NCBI RefSeq assembly: GCF_020536995.1
Contig: NC_068357.1
Coordinates: forward strand, 128,884,903 to 128,948,902
Length of the DNA: 64,000 nucleotides
Direction: 5' to 3'
Source: Dreissena polymorpha
Taxonomy: Eukaryota > Mollusca > Bivalvia > Myida > Dreissenidae
The position numbers were made by a program, and so were the translations under genes. Below, piece by piece: positions 24,287 through 35,898 of this stretch (its first letter is position 1; each line of letters starts with the position of its first letter). The notes beneath the pieces are model-generated. The model saw only the letters and a program-made list of their open reading frames with translations. It had not been told where the DNA came from and searched no databases.

Positions 24287-27200
24287 TAACCGCAAATTTT
24301 CAGTTAATATTAAATCCGATGTCTCATGAAATTCTATGCATGTGGTTTATGTTATTACTTGAAATGTACCCTGTTGTGGTGCGCAATACGTTGGGCAGAC
24401 GGGTAGATCACTTAAAACACGTTTTAGGGAACATTTTTTTTTCATTAAAAATAACAATAAATTTTATAACTTCATTTACCAGCACTTTAATAAAACAGGT
24501 CATAGCGTAACAAATATTTCAATTCAACCTGTGGAGCAACTTATTTTTAATGATAGTACTTCAAGTCAGTGCCAATTAAAAGCGAGGTGCATGTCAGAAT
24601 TTGAATGGATTAAACGTTTGCAATCAGCTTACCCACTTGGATTAAATGATAATATTCTAAATGTTGGAACAATTTCTAAAAATAAATCGATTAATTCATT
24701 TTCTCTGTTTAGTAAACGTCTAAAAAATAAACGTTCACATGGCATAAGGAAAAATGGTAACTTAAGGCGTAAATTTAAACGTCTGCTTTCTTTAAATGAT
24801 TGCTACACAGTATTATAAAATGGGGGTAAACATAAATTACTAAGTGCACTTTGCTCTCTTTCTGTTTCTTCGTTGGCGCATATTGATAAGGAATGTAAAC
24901 TTATTTTACTTCAATCTGACCCTCTATATGAATGTGCTTGTATTATTGAATCTTTCACTGACTACTATCTTAAACCTTTTATTGAAAATGTACTTAACAA
25001 AACTAGAAATCGTATCAAAATTGAGTTTTGTAACAAAGGTCTTGATTTAATTGACCTTCCTAAAATATTCAATGATAAAAATGTACGTCGGTTGATTCCC
25101 CCTTATTTCCGCAATACTGAATCACCACTTATTTGCTACAAATATAGTAAACCTGTAAGAAGTATCGTTTTTAATTATAATTCTATTTCCGCAGATATAA
25201 ATGTAATAAGAAATTGTCCTACATTATGTGACTGTACTAGTTCTAAATATATATATGGTCCAGTTGGACATGTTATTACTGGGGACCTTAATTTCATTCA
25301 AAATAAAAACCTTAGAAATTTGCTACGCAGAGGCCCTAAGTACAGACTGCCTATTCCTGTTGATTTTGATGACTGCATTAAGAATATCGTAACATCCTTA
25401 CATGATTATTGCAATAAATGGTGCAGGAAGGAAAATGCTGAAATTACTGCACTCAATGATTGGAAAACAAAAATATTTAGTATGGCCATGAATAAAATAT
25501 GTTTTTATGATACACATCCTTTGGCACTACCACATTCACCTAAATTTAATAAACAAAATCTCTGTAAATTGCTTGAAATATAAAGAAGTGAAACTCCAGC
25601 TGCTGGAGCAGTATTGAATTTTCATTAAAAACAATTAGTTGGTCCTTTATTTAAGGCAAGTGACCGATTGCCCAAACAGTACAAAACAGCACAATACAGC
25701 ACAATACAAACCAACATAAACACAAAATATGAATAAAGCTGGGGTCACCGCCTTGGAACGGTCAATGCAAAGCATTGGGGGTGTAAACCTGGTTATAGAG
25801 CGCTCAACCTCACACTTGGCCCAGCAATATTCATAATACATTCAAGTGTAAATAAAATTTAACGTCATAGCATTATTCAAGTGTAAGACTTAAAATCTAA
25901 ATTCGTCTTAGTTCCTGCTGATAAGGCTGCTAATAATGTTATCATAATATGACGAGTGTTTTATGTTCAAACTATTTCACAAGAACTTTCACAAACTACA
26001 TCATATTGTGAGTACAATAAGCAACCTAATGAAATTATTACCGACCATATTGCCCAATGCATAAAGTTACATGTAATAGTCAATATTACTGACAAGACAT
26101 TGCCATCACTTTACTGGATACCTAAATTACATAAGACGCCATATAAAAGTCGTTTTATCGCTAATTCAGTGTCTTGTACCACCAAACAATTATCAGTGTA
26201 TCTTACATCTGCATTGAGTGCTATTAGATATCATATAGCTAAATTTTGTAATAAAGTTTATGAAAATAGTAATATTAACCTATTTTGGTCAATAAAAAAC
26301 ACCTTAGAAGTTATTGATAAAATTGAAAATAAAAAATATAAGGTGTCACAGGTAAGTACTTATGATTTTTCGACACTATATACAACGCTTCCTCACGCTT
26401 TAATAAAATCCAAACTTGTTTCTTTGATTGAAAAAACTTTTGCTAGAGAGAAATGTTTGTATCTAGCTTTAAACACTAAAACAGCTTTTTTTACTAATCA
26501 GATATTAGATAATTACATCATTTGGACTGGTCTTGACTTTTGTGCAGCACTTACTTTTCTTTTGGATAACTTGTTTGTTGAATTTAATGGTAAAATATTT
26601 AAACAAATTATTGGCGTTCCTATGGGTACTAATTGTGCGCCACTTATAGCTGACCTTTTTTTATATTGTTATGAAAGCGAATTTATGTTAGAATTATCTA
26701 AAACTAAGCAAGTAGATTTGATTAATTGTTTTAACCTTACTAGTAGGTACATTGATGACATACTTAATTTAGATAATCCATTATTAGAACAATATATTCA
26801 CAAAATCTACCCAAAAGAACTAGTCTTAAATAGATCGTGTATATCCAACACAGACGCTGCGTATTTAGACTTACATTTAACTATTAATAATAATTTGATC
26901 AAAACTAGTTTATACGACAAACGGGACGATTTTAACTTTGAAATTGTAAATTTTCCGTTTCTAGATGGCAACATCCCTAAAGGACCTTCCTGTGGTATTT
27001 ACATTTCGCAGTTGGTACGTTATGCCAGAGCATGTTCGTGTATTAAAGATTTTAATGATCGTAATCTAATATTAACTAAAAAATTGCTAAAACAAGGCTT
27101 TTTGTATCATAACCTAAGAAATAAATTTGCTAGATTTTACTCTAAGTATTGATTCAATTTCAAAATATAATGTTTCTTTAAAATGGCATTTAAATAATGG

Positions 27201-27402
27201 AATCTCCAATCCATCATTTTACGGAGATGTTTTGAAGCGTGTCCGCAAATTAAAATATGTTAAACCAAATGTTCATATTAAACTTTTAAATTTAATTAAC
27301 TTGTTTTTATCAAAAGGATATGATGCTTATGTACTTTAAAACACGTGTTTGATGGTTTTCGATTCACTATATCTTTCTTCCCTTAAAATTTGGAATCATT
27401 AG
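24287..27402 (+). pseudogene. Naiad endonuclease/RT reading frame, copy 6, decayed
   Basis: Homologous to copy 5 from just before the first TGA to the TAG at 27400-27402. The three TGA codons are conserved (24327-24329, 24360-24362 and about 25950), although other sites have diverged. True lesions include a Gln codon changed to TAA at 24816-24818, the 309-base inverted insertion, a frameshift near 27150 in the RT C-terminal region and another near 27337. The RT core (25956-27152) is otherwise open, with YDFSTLYT, GVPMGTNCAPL and YIDD intact. Confidence 0.85.
25578..25886 (-). mobile_element. Inverted 3'-end fragment of the same Naiad family inserted in copy 6
   Basis: The 309-base insert splits the CKLLE/DLKSKF coding region. 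Read on the minus strand it is the last ~297 bases of the element, from the TTATTTACACTTGAAT region to CTTCTTTATAT, so it is a 5'-truncated insertion in reverse. Twelve extra bases, ATTCAAGTGTAA (25875-25886), lie at its 5' (right-hand) end and repeat a segment inside the fragment, as if the polymerase had slipped or switched template. No clear target duplication is seen. Confidence 0.9.
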
Positions 27403-28491
27403 TGATATTATAGGCATTTTTCACTGTTGATTAAAATTGTGTCATTGTGTCGTATGAACAAATCTGCATGAATACTACATTATAGGCATTTTTCACTGTT
27501 GAATAAAATTGTGTCATTGTGTCGTATGAACAAATCTGAATGTAAACTACATTTGGACTCAAATCGTACATCAAATCATTTCTGTCTTCAGTTGTCAAAA
27601 CACCTATATACTGTTTGATTCCAATAATGTCGCTTTAATGGAATTACCATTTTTATTCATTTGCTTCTTAATATTAAATCACCTAAACTTGTTTTATTAG
27701 TAGCACAGCCCCATTAATATTTTTATTTAGTACTGCCCTTGGAATTTGTCACGTCATTATGGATTTTTGTGACGTCATACAACCGACTTTCCCAGTTGTA
27801 ATCTACATGCATAGGTCATTGGGTTTATAACGTTCCATTTTATTTATATTTCCTCTCTGATAGGCGTTTCTTGTTTGATTTAATTATTTTTAATTTGTTT
27901 AGCAGTCACATAAACAACCAAGCTATGTAATATGGAATTTTTACACCCATTATTGCTGCTTCTTCCTGTATTTGCGCGATGATTATCTGAGATATTAACT
28001 ATATGATTCTATATTCTCAAATCTTTTCTATAAAGAAGGAATGTAGTTAACAATTGTTAATAGTTTTATTTGATCGTTCGTCAAAAAGTTGTAATTCTGT
28101 TACTCTTGTATCTTCAATGAAATTGAGTAATTAAATAGTAATTAAATTGAATGCGTTTTAATTCCCTTTTATTATTGTTTAATTTGAGTTACAATGCTAT
28201 GACGTTAAATTTTATTTACACTTAAATGTATTATGAATATTGCTGGGCCAAGTGTGAGGTTGAGCGCTCTATAACCAGGTTTAAACCCCCAATGCTTTGC
28301 ATTGACCGTTCCAATGCGGTGACCCCAGCTTTATTCATATTTTGTGTTTATGTTGGTTTGTATTGCGCTGTATTGTGCTGTTTTGTACTGTTTGGGCAAT
28401 CGGTCACTTGCCTTAAATAAAGGACCAACTAATTGTTTTTAATGAAAATTCAATACTGCTCCAGCAGCTGGAGTTTCACTTCTTTATATTG

Positions 28492-28972
28492 TATTAACTA
28501 TGTTTAAATTATTTTACTGTCTCGTTTAACAGCTGCTTTCAATATGTTATTATCTATATGCGTTTCCTATTTATTTATTTATTTAAACTGTTTTTAAGTT
28601 ATTTGTAGGCGTATGGTCTTTATTAGCATAAATCTCTCAGTTTTTGTGTTTTATGAGTAGTTACCTCCCTTTGCTTGACAAATGCTTTGCCATGTAATTT
28701 AAATTTGGTAGAGGATGAAGTTCACTTTGCAATGTTTTGTCAATGAAGATTTGTTTGTCAAAGCATTTTAAACCAGATCCTCTATTTCACCAACACTTCC
28801 ATGACTTTTTAACACTATCACTATGTGCTTGAGCGGAACTTAAGGCCCTAATGAATACTTAACATAAAACGTATCCGTTGAATATGAACCGATTCTACAG
28901 CATTGGTTATTCCGTAACGTCCTAGCAACTTTAACCGAGTAAAAAATCACGTTTTATTCCGAGAAGAATCTT
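28492..28972. other. Non-coding stretch, nothing recognised
   Basis: AT-rich sequence to the right of the array. It has a short TTTA repeat near 28568 and no convincing open frame, RNA gene or transposon end. Confidence 0.6.
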
Positions 28973-29460
28973 TTAAAGGGGCCTTTTCACGTTTTAGTAA
29001 ATTGACATAATTAAGTTTCAGATTCGCAAATGTTCGTTGTAGTTATGATATTTGGGAGGAAACAGTAATACTGAACCTTTACCATGCTCTAACATATCCA
29101 TTTTATTCATCTTTTGACGATTTTAAAACCTGAAAATTATAAAGCGTTGCAACGCGAAACAAATAATTTGGAGAATTCTGTTGGTGTCGTTATATTTTGT
29201 GACATAACCAGGATTGCTTATATAAAGTATAAAATACATCATTCATTGTATTAGCACGGATGGTCGAGTGGTTTAAGTGTTAAAATTTCACTCCAGGTGT
29301 CAGTGGTTAGAGCCAAGTTGAGGATTACTCTTTTTCTGTCTTTAATGTTATTGTTGTTTTTTACTGGAGCTTTTTAGATCAAATGTTTGCATGTATCAAT
29401 ATAAAGTATTTAATGACAAACTTCAATAACTGCCAAAAATCTGTGAAAATGCCCCTTTAA
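28973..29460 (+). mobile_element. TTAA-flanked non-autonomous element carrying a tRNA-like core
   Basis: TTAA lies at both ends (28973-28976 and 29457-29460), just outside 14-base inverted repeats, AGGGGCCTTTTCAC at the left and GTGAAAATGCCCCT at the right (13 of 14 match). A TTAA target is the mark of piggyBac-type insertion. Inside, 29252-29318 reads like a tRNA-Ser/Leu-type gene (GCACGGATGGTCGAGTGG, then ACTCCAGGTGTCAGTGG), with the B box degraded to GGTTAGAGCC. It is therefore either a DNA element that captured a SINE or a composite. A split copy of the family lies in importin-7 intron 1. Confidence 0.75.
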
Positions 29461-30420
29461 AGTGGTTCTACTTTTTGACGATGCTGCGAAGCAGCTCGTC
29501 TAAGTTATCATACCATGAAAAATTCTTTACAATGGCGACCTATGTAAAAGACCCAGCCAGTCCGATTGAGATAGCTCGATTTTTCTAATCGGCATACCTC
29601 GCTGATTATCATTGATAAAAGTATAGGAAGCTCAGCTATAAATAGGACAGCATATCATGGGAAAAAGATTTAATAATAGTTTATAAACGTTAATTTTAAA
29701 TCAGTTATATTCAATCCATTATATGTTTATAGATCAATGAAACAACTATGCATTTTCTGTATTGTATTTGACATTTGTCGTGATTCAGTAAATAAATTGC
29801 GAATTAAAACGTGTATAATTAACTTTCAACGCGATCATTAGTGTAAAGAAAACGAATTATTTCGAACCTGCTATTTGTAAACGTTGTAGCGACTATGGTA
29901 CATAAACAGCATAATAGCCGTATGACATTTGTGAAACTCGCTCTTATGCGTGCTTTATCATTTTGCATATTTTAATAAACTTTTCAAACAGATATTACAG
30001 AGCCACATCGGTGCACATACTATGTTTGATAATTCATTCGTTTGTTTGATAGTGTTTGCTGTTTTAAACACATATTAGGTCATATCGCGGAGATTTAGTT
30101 AACCTTACCATGTGTTAATGGGCGAACTCACGTATTCAAGTGCTCTTACGACTATGTGCTCACACCTACTTTCGGGAATCATCATGAAATTATTGCCGTA
30201 CTTAACGAACAAACATGCCTAAGATTATTGAATTAGAGAGAAAAAAATAATCAAAAGAGAAAAATTATATGTTCATGCACATGGGCATGTGAAATCACGT
30301 CCGTAAACATAGCATCATTAACTTAGGAAAGAAAAAAAACGAAATATAAAGTTTGGTATGATAAACATGTGAACTTAAAGAGCATGGTGTAATTAAAGAG
30401 CTTGTCGAGTTTTGAATTTA
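29461..30420. other. Non-coding stretch, nothing recognised
   Basis: AT-rich unique-looking sequence without a supported frame, RNA gene or transposon end. Confidence 0.5.
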
Positions 30421-30494
30421 TATGCTAACCCACAAACGTTTTACTGTAAAAGAACGTTTTTTTAAGATAAGTGGTACAGAAAATACACGAAAAT

Positions 30495-30665
30495 CCCCGT
30501 ACCCCCAATTTTTTTCGTACCCTACATTTTTCGTACCTAATTTTTTTCCTACCCAAATTATTTTTCGTACCCAAATCTTTTTTTGTATTCAATTTTTTGG
30601 GGCATATTTTTTGTACCCTAATTTTTCGTACCCATTTTTTTCCTATCGTAAATTTTCGTACGCAC
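30495..30665 (+). repeat. Degenerate TTTTTCGTACCC minisatellite
   Basis: About eleven units of roughly 12-16 bases, each a T run followed by CGTACCC or a close variant and sometimes AA. The open frames across it on both strands are by-products of the repeat and have no protein character. Confidence 0.85.
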
Positions 30666-31094
30666 ATACACAATTGTGGTGATGTAGATAAACTTAAATA
30701 GATAAACTTTTATATCAATCCTCTTCAAAAGCATCGTCACACCAGTACTGTCAGTACTTTGATTTAAAAGTATAGCGGTTCTCGTCTTTGCAAAGTATCT
30801 TTTATTTATTCCCATCTCAAATTGGGCTTGAATTCAAAGTTAATGAACTACCTAAGATGTCTTTGTTGAACGGTGTCGCTGTTTGTTTTGCATGTTAAAT
30901 AAATACATATACACGCAGAAATCTAAGTAGTACATACATTATGGTAACGTCTGTTTATAGTAAAACAATACTCGGCTCAATTATGTAAAGGAACTTGATA
31001 AAAATGTTTGTATTAAAAAATAATTGTGCATCTATAAAATATAAATGGGAAATTATATTAAAATATATTATTACAATAGCAAGACGAAAACTTG

Positions 31095-31168
31095 TCTTAT
31101 TTTGGAATCGAACCCAGCACCTTTAAGAGCATAATCTAACGCTCTTCAATGGGCTAACAGGTTTTAGC
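31095..31168 (-). repeat. tRNA-like sequence (SINE head or tRNA pseudogene)
   Basis: On the minus strand it reads TTAGCCCATTGAAGAGCG (A-box region) and, ~35 bases on, GGGTTCGATTCC, a perfect B box. The acceptor stem does not pair convincingly and the A box is imperfect, so it is not called a functional tRNA. Confidence 0.55.
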
Positions 31169-31494
31169 ACTAGGTGGATATTTTAAACGCGATGTTTACA
31201 AATGATAATTGTATGACTTGAGTTCATGCACATGTTTATTAATTATAAGAAACAAATTTCGTAAATGTAAACAACAATTGCATATAACGATGTTCATATT
31301 GCACAAAACGATGGAAAGAGCGTGTTTATGACCAGATGTGCATTATTGTTTCTTTGGCACAAAATGGCTGTTTGTGACAGGTGACCATGGGCGTCATATC
31401 ACCTTCGTGAAATCTGGAAAGATAAAAGCATGCATATGGCAGTGCCTTGCAAGGCTGTGTTGTTAAATATTGCATTATATACCAATACAAATAC

Positions 31495-31730
31495 ATGTCA
31501 CTTATATAGCGCAAAAAATATTATAAAAATATTCTATTGCGCTTCACAAACACTGCACATTGGTTATCCGTGAAAAGGATTGAACAAGTGAGTTTTAAGT
31601 CTTGATCTAAAACAGCCCTCATTGTCAATGATTTTTAAGTGGCTTGGTAAATTGTTCCACCACTTCGGGCCAACAACAGCTAAAGATCTATTCACCATCT
31701 TAGTTCGCAGTTTATATGAAGACTATGAAG
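31495..31730 (-). mobile_element. LINE 3' end fragment (ORF2 C-terminal tail)
   Basis: The minus strand encodes RTKMVNRSLAVVGPKWWNNL and then SRLKTHLFNPFHG up to a TAA at 31564-31566. This is the highly conserved tail of many animal LINEs (consensus like WNSLP...FKSRLKTHLF), followed by the familiar AGCGC/CACTTATATAGCGC 3' UTR. Only the last ~50 codons and the UTR remain, a typical 5'-truncated LINE insertion. The clade is not assignable from so little. Confidence 0.8.
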
Positions 31731-31874
31731 AGAGCTTGAAGAACATCCAAAAAATTAGCTTTAACAAAGGTTTATCTTCGTGACATACACAGTCTACTTA
31801 ACTCTAGGGAGGTGTATATATCATAAAAATAAAAGCATTACATAAGCAAATATGTTGATACATAAAAGCGAAGT

Positions 31875-32029
31875 CTAATACTCACGTAACACCAGCAATG
31901 TTACAGCTCCCACTATTACAATCACGACAACAACTATGCAGCATATCAATTTGCAGTTTCGAAATTGTGCAGCTTTTCGAACGTCCGTGGCATTTTTAAG
32001 GAATGTGTTGCTTGTTTCCGCCAGATTTT
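31875..32029 (-). CDS. VAMP-like R-SNARE, C-terminal exon
   Basis: Reads ENLAETSNTFLKNATDVRKA then AQFRNCKL and a hydrophobic anchor (ICCIVVVVIVIVGAVTLLVL) to REY and TAG at 31875-31877. This is the C-terminal half of a synaptobrevin SNARE helix plus the tail anchor that fixes the protein in vesicle membranes. The acceptor is CTTCTCCAG, and the exon joins 32646-32843 in phase 1 (ACG G/AA AAT). The usual Trp pair before the anchor is missing (AQFRNCKL instead of a WW-K-NCK type). A perfect donor, GTGAGT, overlaps the last codons (after TTAC), so an alternative C-terminus is possible. Confidence 0.8.
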
Positions 32030-32254
32030 CTGGAGAAGATCGATGCATGTATAACTCTTGTTTCAATCTTTGTTGTATGCAAATGTAACAGTATTTTAAA
32101 GGGACTTGTTGACAGGTAGTAACCTTGTTTTAATTGTATCAGTTTCATGCTTTACTTTGCTTTTATTTTTACTGTAAAACTTTAAAGCACCATTATAATG
32201 GCAATAAACTAATTTAAAAAAGAAACAAAAATATATAGAAAAAGTTTTTTCAGC

Positions 32255-32318
32255 GGGGCTCGAACATGTCTTTTATAATAAAAGGCTATTTCCTTACTGG
32301 CCCATTTGTTCTATAATA
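32255..32318 (-). repeat. tRNA-like sequence, degenerate
   Basis: The minus strand has GGGCCAGTAAGGAAATAGCC and then ATGTTCGAGCCCC, resembling A and B boxes of a SINE head, followed by an A/T-rich tail. It lies in the intron between the two R-SNARE exons. Evidence is weak. Confidence 0.4.
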
Positions 32319-32645
32319 ATATAACTTGTAACTTGATATCAGTGATATTCGTGTTGTTACAAAACTTAAATAACAAAAATAAGACAACAACATAAATTTA
32401 TAGTATTAAGTAGTTTTTGGTTTGAAACGATTTATAGTTGTAACAATTTCAAAGGATGAAAATTCATGAACGAATCTGTACTTTCAGTATGCGTCTACGT
32501 CATAAGTGGCATTAGGCTCAGTGATATAGTATTTCATTTGTTGAATCTGTGACAGTAACAAAATGAAAATTTAAATACGAAAATTTGTGACACTGTTGAC
32601 AGGTTTTTAAATTATTCTTTAAACGCAATATATTCTTTTTATTAC

Positions 32646-32843
32646 CCGTGCGATATGATAGTTCGCTCGTCTTTTCCCCGCGCTCAATGACCTTCTCGAT
32701 ATTGTCCGTCATGATATGCTTGACTTCATCGACCTGTCCTCGTAACCTTTCAACCGCGTCATTCTTGATGGTGCTGCTCTGTCCCCTGCTGATGACCCCT
32801 GGATCTCCGTTGTCACCCGGATAAAAGGGCGGATGTCTCTCAC
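32646..32843 (-). CDS. VAMP-like R-SNARE, SNARE-motif exon
   Basis: Encodes ERHPPFYPGDNGDPGVISRG then KNDAVERLRGQVDEVKHIMT and DNIEKVIERGEKTSELSYRT before a GTAATA donor at 32645-32644. The QVDEV..IM..NI.KVIERGE block is the N-terminal half of an R-SNARE helix; the Arg of VIERGE is the zero-layer residue. VIERGE is closest to VAMP4/VAMP8-type proteins from memory. These proteins pair with Q-SNAREs to drive membrane fusion. The 5' edge is uncertain: I used the weak acceptor TTGTTAG, since the frame stays open upstream without an ATG. The first exon was not found. Confidence 0.78.
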
Positions 32844-32899
32844 CTAACAAGTCCAATGCATTTGTGTGTTTCAATCCATGGGAGTACACTAGTACACAG

Positions 32900-35690
32900 T
32901 ATAATGTAATGCTTATTACTTTGTAAGTTTAATCGCAAACTCGGTGCCTTCAAAAAACAACTTAAAAGTTGCTACGATTAACTACAATGTCCAAATTTCT
33001 CGCAATAAACGTACAAGCTTTTCTTGTACAACTTTGACCTTTCACATGTGTTTACTATGAATTCATTTTTTATCTCTATATCGATTGATATTGTCATCGC
33101 AAAAGGCGTAAAAATTATTCCATTAAACCTACCGACCTTTGTGTGTGCCCACTCTATTTATTGTTCCAGTTACTAGTACATTGTGTTTTTCTCAATACTC
33201 GTTAATCGTCGCCTTGCTTACTTTGGCATATAAGAAATAATGTAGAATAAATACATGTAAGGTAAAGTTTGGAATCACCGTGTTAGTCAAGAAACGTGCT
33301 TTATTTCGTAATGGAACTTCAATATACCAGTATTTAAAATGTCGATTTTAAACTCAACATTAATTAAATTATTGATATGGATACCACCTGACAAACGGTG
33401 TAGACAAACCTATTTCGTCCTCAGTATGTATTGCACCGTATGTCTGCCCTCGTCGAGTAGCGTTTGATCTTTTTAGAGACCTTAAGAGTAAGACATGCAT
33501 ATGCATTACGATGCTCAATCCATCGGAAGATAAAGATGGGTAGACACGGCCTAAATCCACTTCCTCCCAAAAAGGCAAAACACAACACAATCAACAAGCA
33601 ACAACATACAATCAAATGTCATAAGCGCCTTTATACTGACATTTGCGTGTATTTTAATTTTTTGGATCTAAAAATGTAGTATCAGTTTAATATGTCCCCA
33701 AAGCCCCCAGCCAAATATTAGCGACTGCAATCAATACCACTAACCCACTTGAAGAAATGCATAAATAAATAACAATAGTCACATTGTTTAATAAGTAATG
33801 TCGTTTTTACTTATTTTAAGTTTAACATTGAATGTCTAATGATGTGTTTAGGAACAATACTAAAACTCAATAAGAACCCGTGTAGTTTACTGTCGCACAT
33901 CAAATGTCCACAAGTTATTTTCCTAACTAGTGTGTGAGGGTAGCGTTTCCTTTGTCCCCTTTGAATGAGTGACAGAAAAAACATTCGTTACAAAGCGTAG
34001 ATGAAATACAATTGTGATAATATAATCTAAACGTACATATTATAATTAAAACAGAATCTTGCATGCCTCAACACTTTATCATTATTTAACCGAAATTTAA
34101 ATATAAGCGCGATTCCATTTAAGTGATGTACTTTGTATAGATCATACCGGAACTTATATACATAATTTATATCATACATATAGTATGCCGTAAGCAATTT
34201 GTATATAAATTCACTCGCAATGCATGCTAAGAAGGAAAGTTATCTTACATCTTACTGGGTTATGTCATAATAATTCTCCTTAGGACAAAAGTAAGACCGT
34301 TACTTCCAAGCTTTTTGCTAACATCGTTTAAGTTGTATTTCCTGAAAAGGTCAAAGGTTATAAACGTGCTTTTGTAAGAAATGTCGTAAAAGATGAACAT
34401 ACGAGTTTTGTTTAATTCTTTCATGTATATGCATAACATTCGGCGTAACATGGTTACGCTTTAAACCTGAGAGCATATAAGACACCCAAATAATATTCCG
34501 ATTATAATGGAATGTACTCTGTGTTTAATTTATCATGATTGGGAAGAAAAGCCACGGTCAGTGGAATATATTTGAAATACGGTGGAATATATGTAATTGA
34601 ACAATATCTCAAATTTAAGAACATTCGCGACACAAGTATCACGTTTTGCACTACCAAAAATACTTATCGCGACAGTTTGCCGTTGCAATCACTGTGTTTG
34701 AGTTGAAGAGTTGAACAGGACTGGTATTTTTTTAAAGAGCACACAGTTCAGCAAAAATTAAACACCCATATCTTCTATAAATATACATCTCTTCATACTT
34801 ATTTGAGGTTTTATATCCTCAAGTTAAAGTTACATGAATCAATGAGTAAACTTCTGGTATCTTTATCTGATCAAACGATCACATATCTCGTTAGAATATT
34901 GTACAAATAATTTCTCTAGTTCTTGTATGTTTGGACACCTACCGATTTTAATTGTTGAATAGGATAACTCATCTTATTATCAAAAGATGTCACGGCTCGC
35001 TTGTAACGCTTATGATAAATATGCGAACGTGCTGTGATCTTTAATTAACAGTTGTAACTTTCGTATAGTAATTCATATCTAAATAATGACAAGTAACGAC
35101 CTATATTGTGTATCTGTGGCATTGATACATATACCATTTATTCCAAAAAATACCAATTAATTTTGAATTTTGTTTTGGGGTTAGCAAATTAGACAGAAAG
35201 GGATGAATACATACAATTCAAAAGAAAATGTAGTTTGTAATCTATATTACTGTATGATTTTAGTGACCCAAATATATTATTCTAAATTTTACATGGTATG
35301 TTATGCATTAAATTGTAATTTTGAAAGCTTTGAAGCTGTCGTATTTTGATTATCATTAAACACTCCGAATCTGACCGAGATATTCGGGATTACATTACCA
35401 TCGGAATTATTATAAAATCGTTCACTCAAAGATCTATCAAGAAACATATGTGTACTTATAGATTTATGGTTCACGTAGTTGGAACCAACATCCAGGCGCC
35501 GCCCTCTTTTTTCCAAAATAATTAATAAACGCCTTCCGGTGTAAAAAAAAAAACAGGGCCCATCCATTTTAAAAGATAACTTACAGATATATCTCACGGA
35601 GAATCAATGTTTAGACGATCGTGGGTTCAAATAAACAAAGATAAATTTATTTCAATTGATAAAATTTCTCTGTGTTAAAATTACCATTAG
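32900..35690. other. Non-coding stretch between the R-SNARE exons and importin-7
   Basis: AT-rich. Several short open frames (33369-33615 and 35301-35597, minus) were inspected; none resembles a known protein or shows clear splice edges. It may hide the 5' exon and promoter of the minus-strand R-SNARE gene, which would make the two genes divergent, but I cannot point to it. Confidence 0.45.
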
Positions 35691-35699
35691 TTATTTTAC

Positions 35700-35814
35700 G
35701 ACATATCGTTTCTCGTTCTGGTTCTCTTGGCGCGGACCGGGGTCGCCGATCACGCGAATATTTTCGATTTGTTATTTTTTTACATAGGCTTAAAGAGATA
35801 AACCATTAGTCAAC
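35700..35814 (+). promoter_or_regulatory. Probable 5' UTR/proximal promoter of importin-7
   Basis: The ~115 bases before the ATG include a local GC-rich patch, GGCGCGGACCGGGGTCGCCG (35730-35749), which stands out in AT-rich surroundings, and then an AT-rich leader. No TATA box at a standard distance was recognised. The promoter call rests on position and base composition only. Confidence 0.4.
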
Positions 35815-35898
35815 ATGGATGCAAATAAGTTGATTGATGTGTTGAGAGCAACTTTAGACCCCAACCAAAGAGAGGAAGCCGAAAAACAACTTGAAATC
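35815..35898 (+). CDS. IPO7: Importin-7 exon 1 (start codon)
   Basis: ATG in the context CAACATGG; 28 codons, [20 protein letters not shown] then EAEKQLEI; donor ATC/GTAAGA, phase 0. Matches the N-terminal helix of importin-7. Confidence 0.9.

Larger units (their letters stand above)
24287..28491 (+). mobile_element. Naiad-type Penelope-like element, copy 6 (5'-truncated, interrupted)
   Basis: Begins at the TTAACCGC boundary, about 640 bases into the normal unit, directly fused to the LINE fragment. It ends at 28491 with the family 3' end CTTCTTTATATTG, which defines the element end because unrelated sequence follows (TATTAACTATG). It shows many base substitutions relative to copies 3-5, unlike the indel-only differences of copies 1-2, so it is a genuinely older or separately diverged copy. 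It is split by the inverted fragment at 25578-25886. Confidence 0.92.

Noticed and set aside
1283-28491. CRISPR-like or satellite explanation for the array
   Set aside because: Units are 4.5 kb, encode an endonuclease/RT and are not short spaced repeats.
29252-29330. Functional tRNA gene
   Set aside because: B box is degraded and acceptor stem pairing is poor; it is embedded in a transposon.
30422-30701. Overlapping frames rich in Phe, Tyr, Pro across the TTTTTCGTACCC repeat
   Set aside because: Repeat translation; open in several frames at once.
35301-35597. 98-codon minus-strand frame upstream of importin-7
   Set aside because: No homology recognised and no convincing splice sites; ordinary length for AT-rich DNA.
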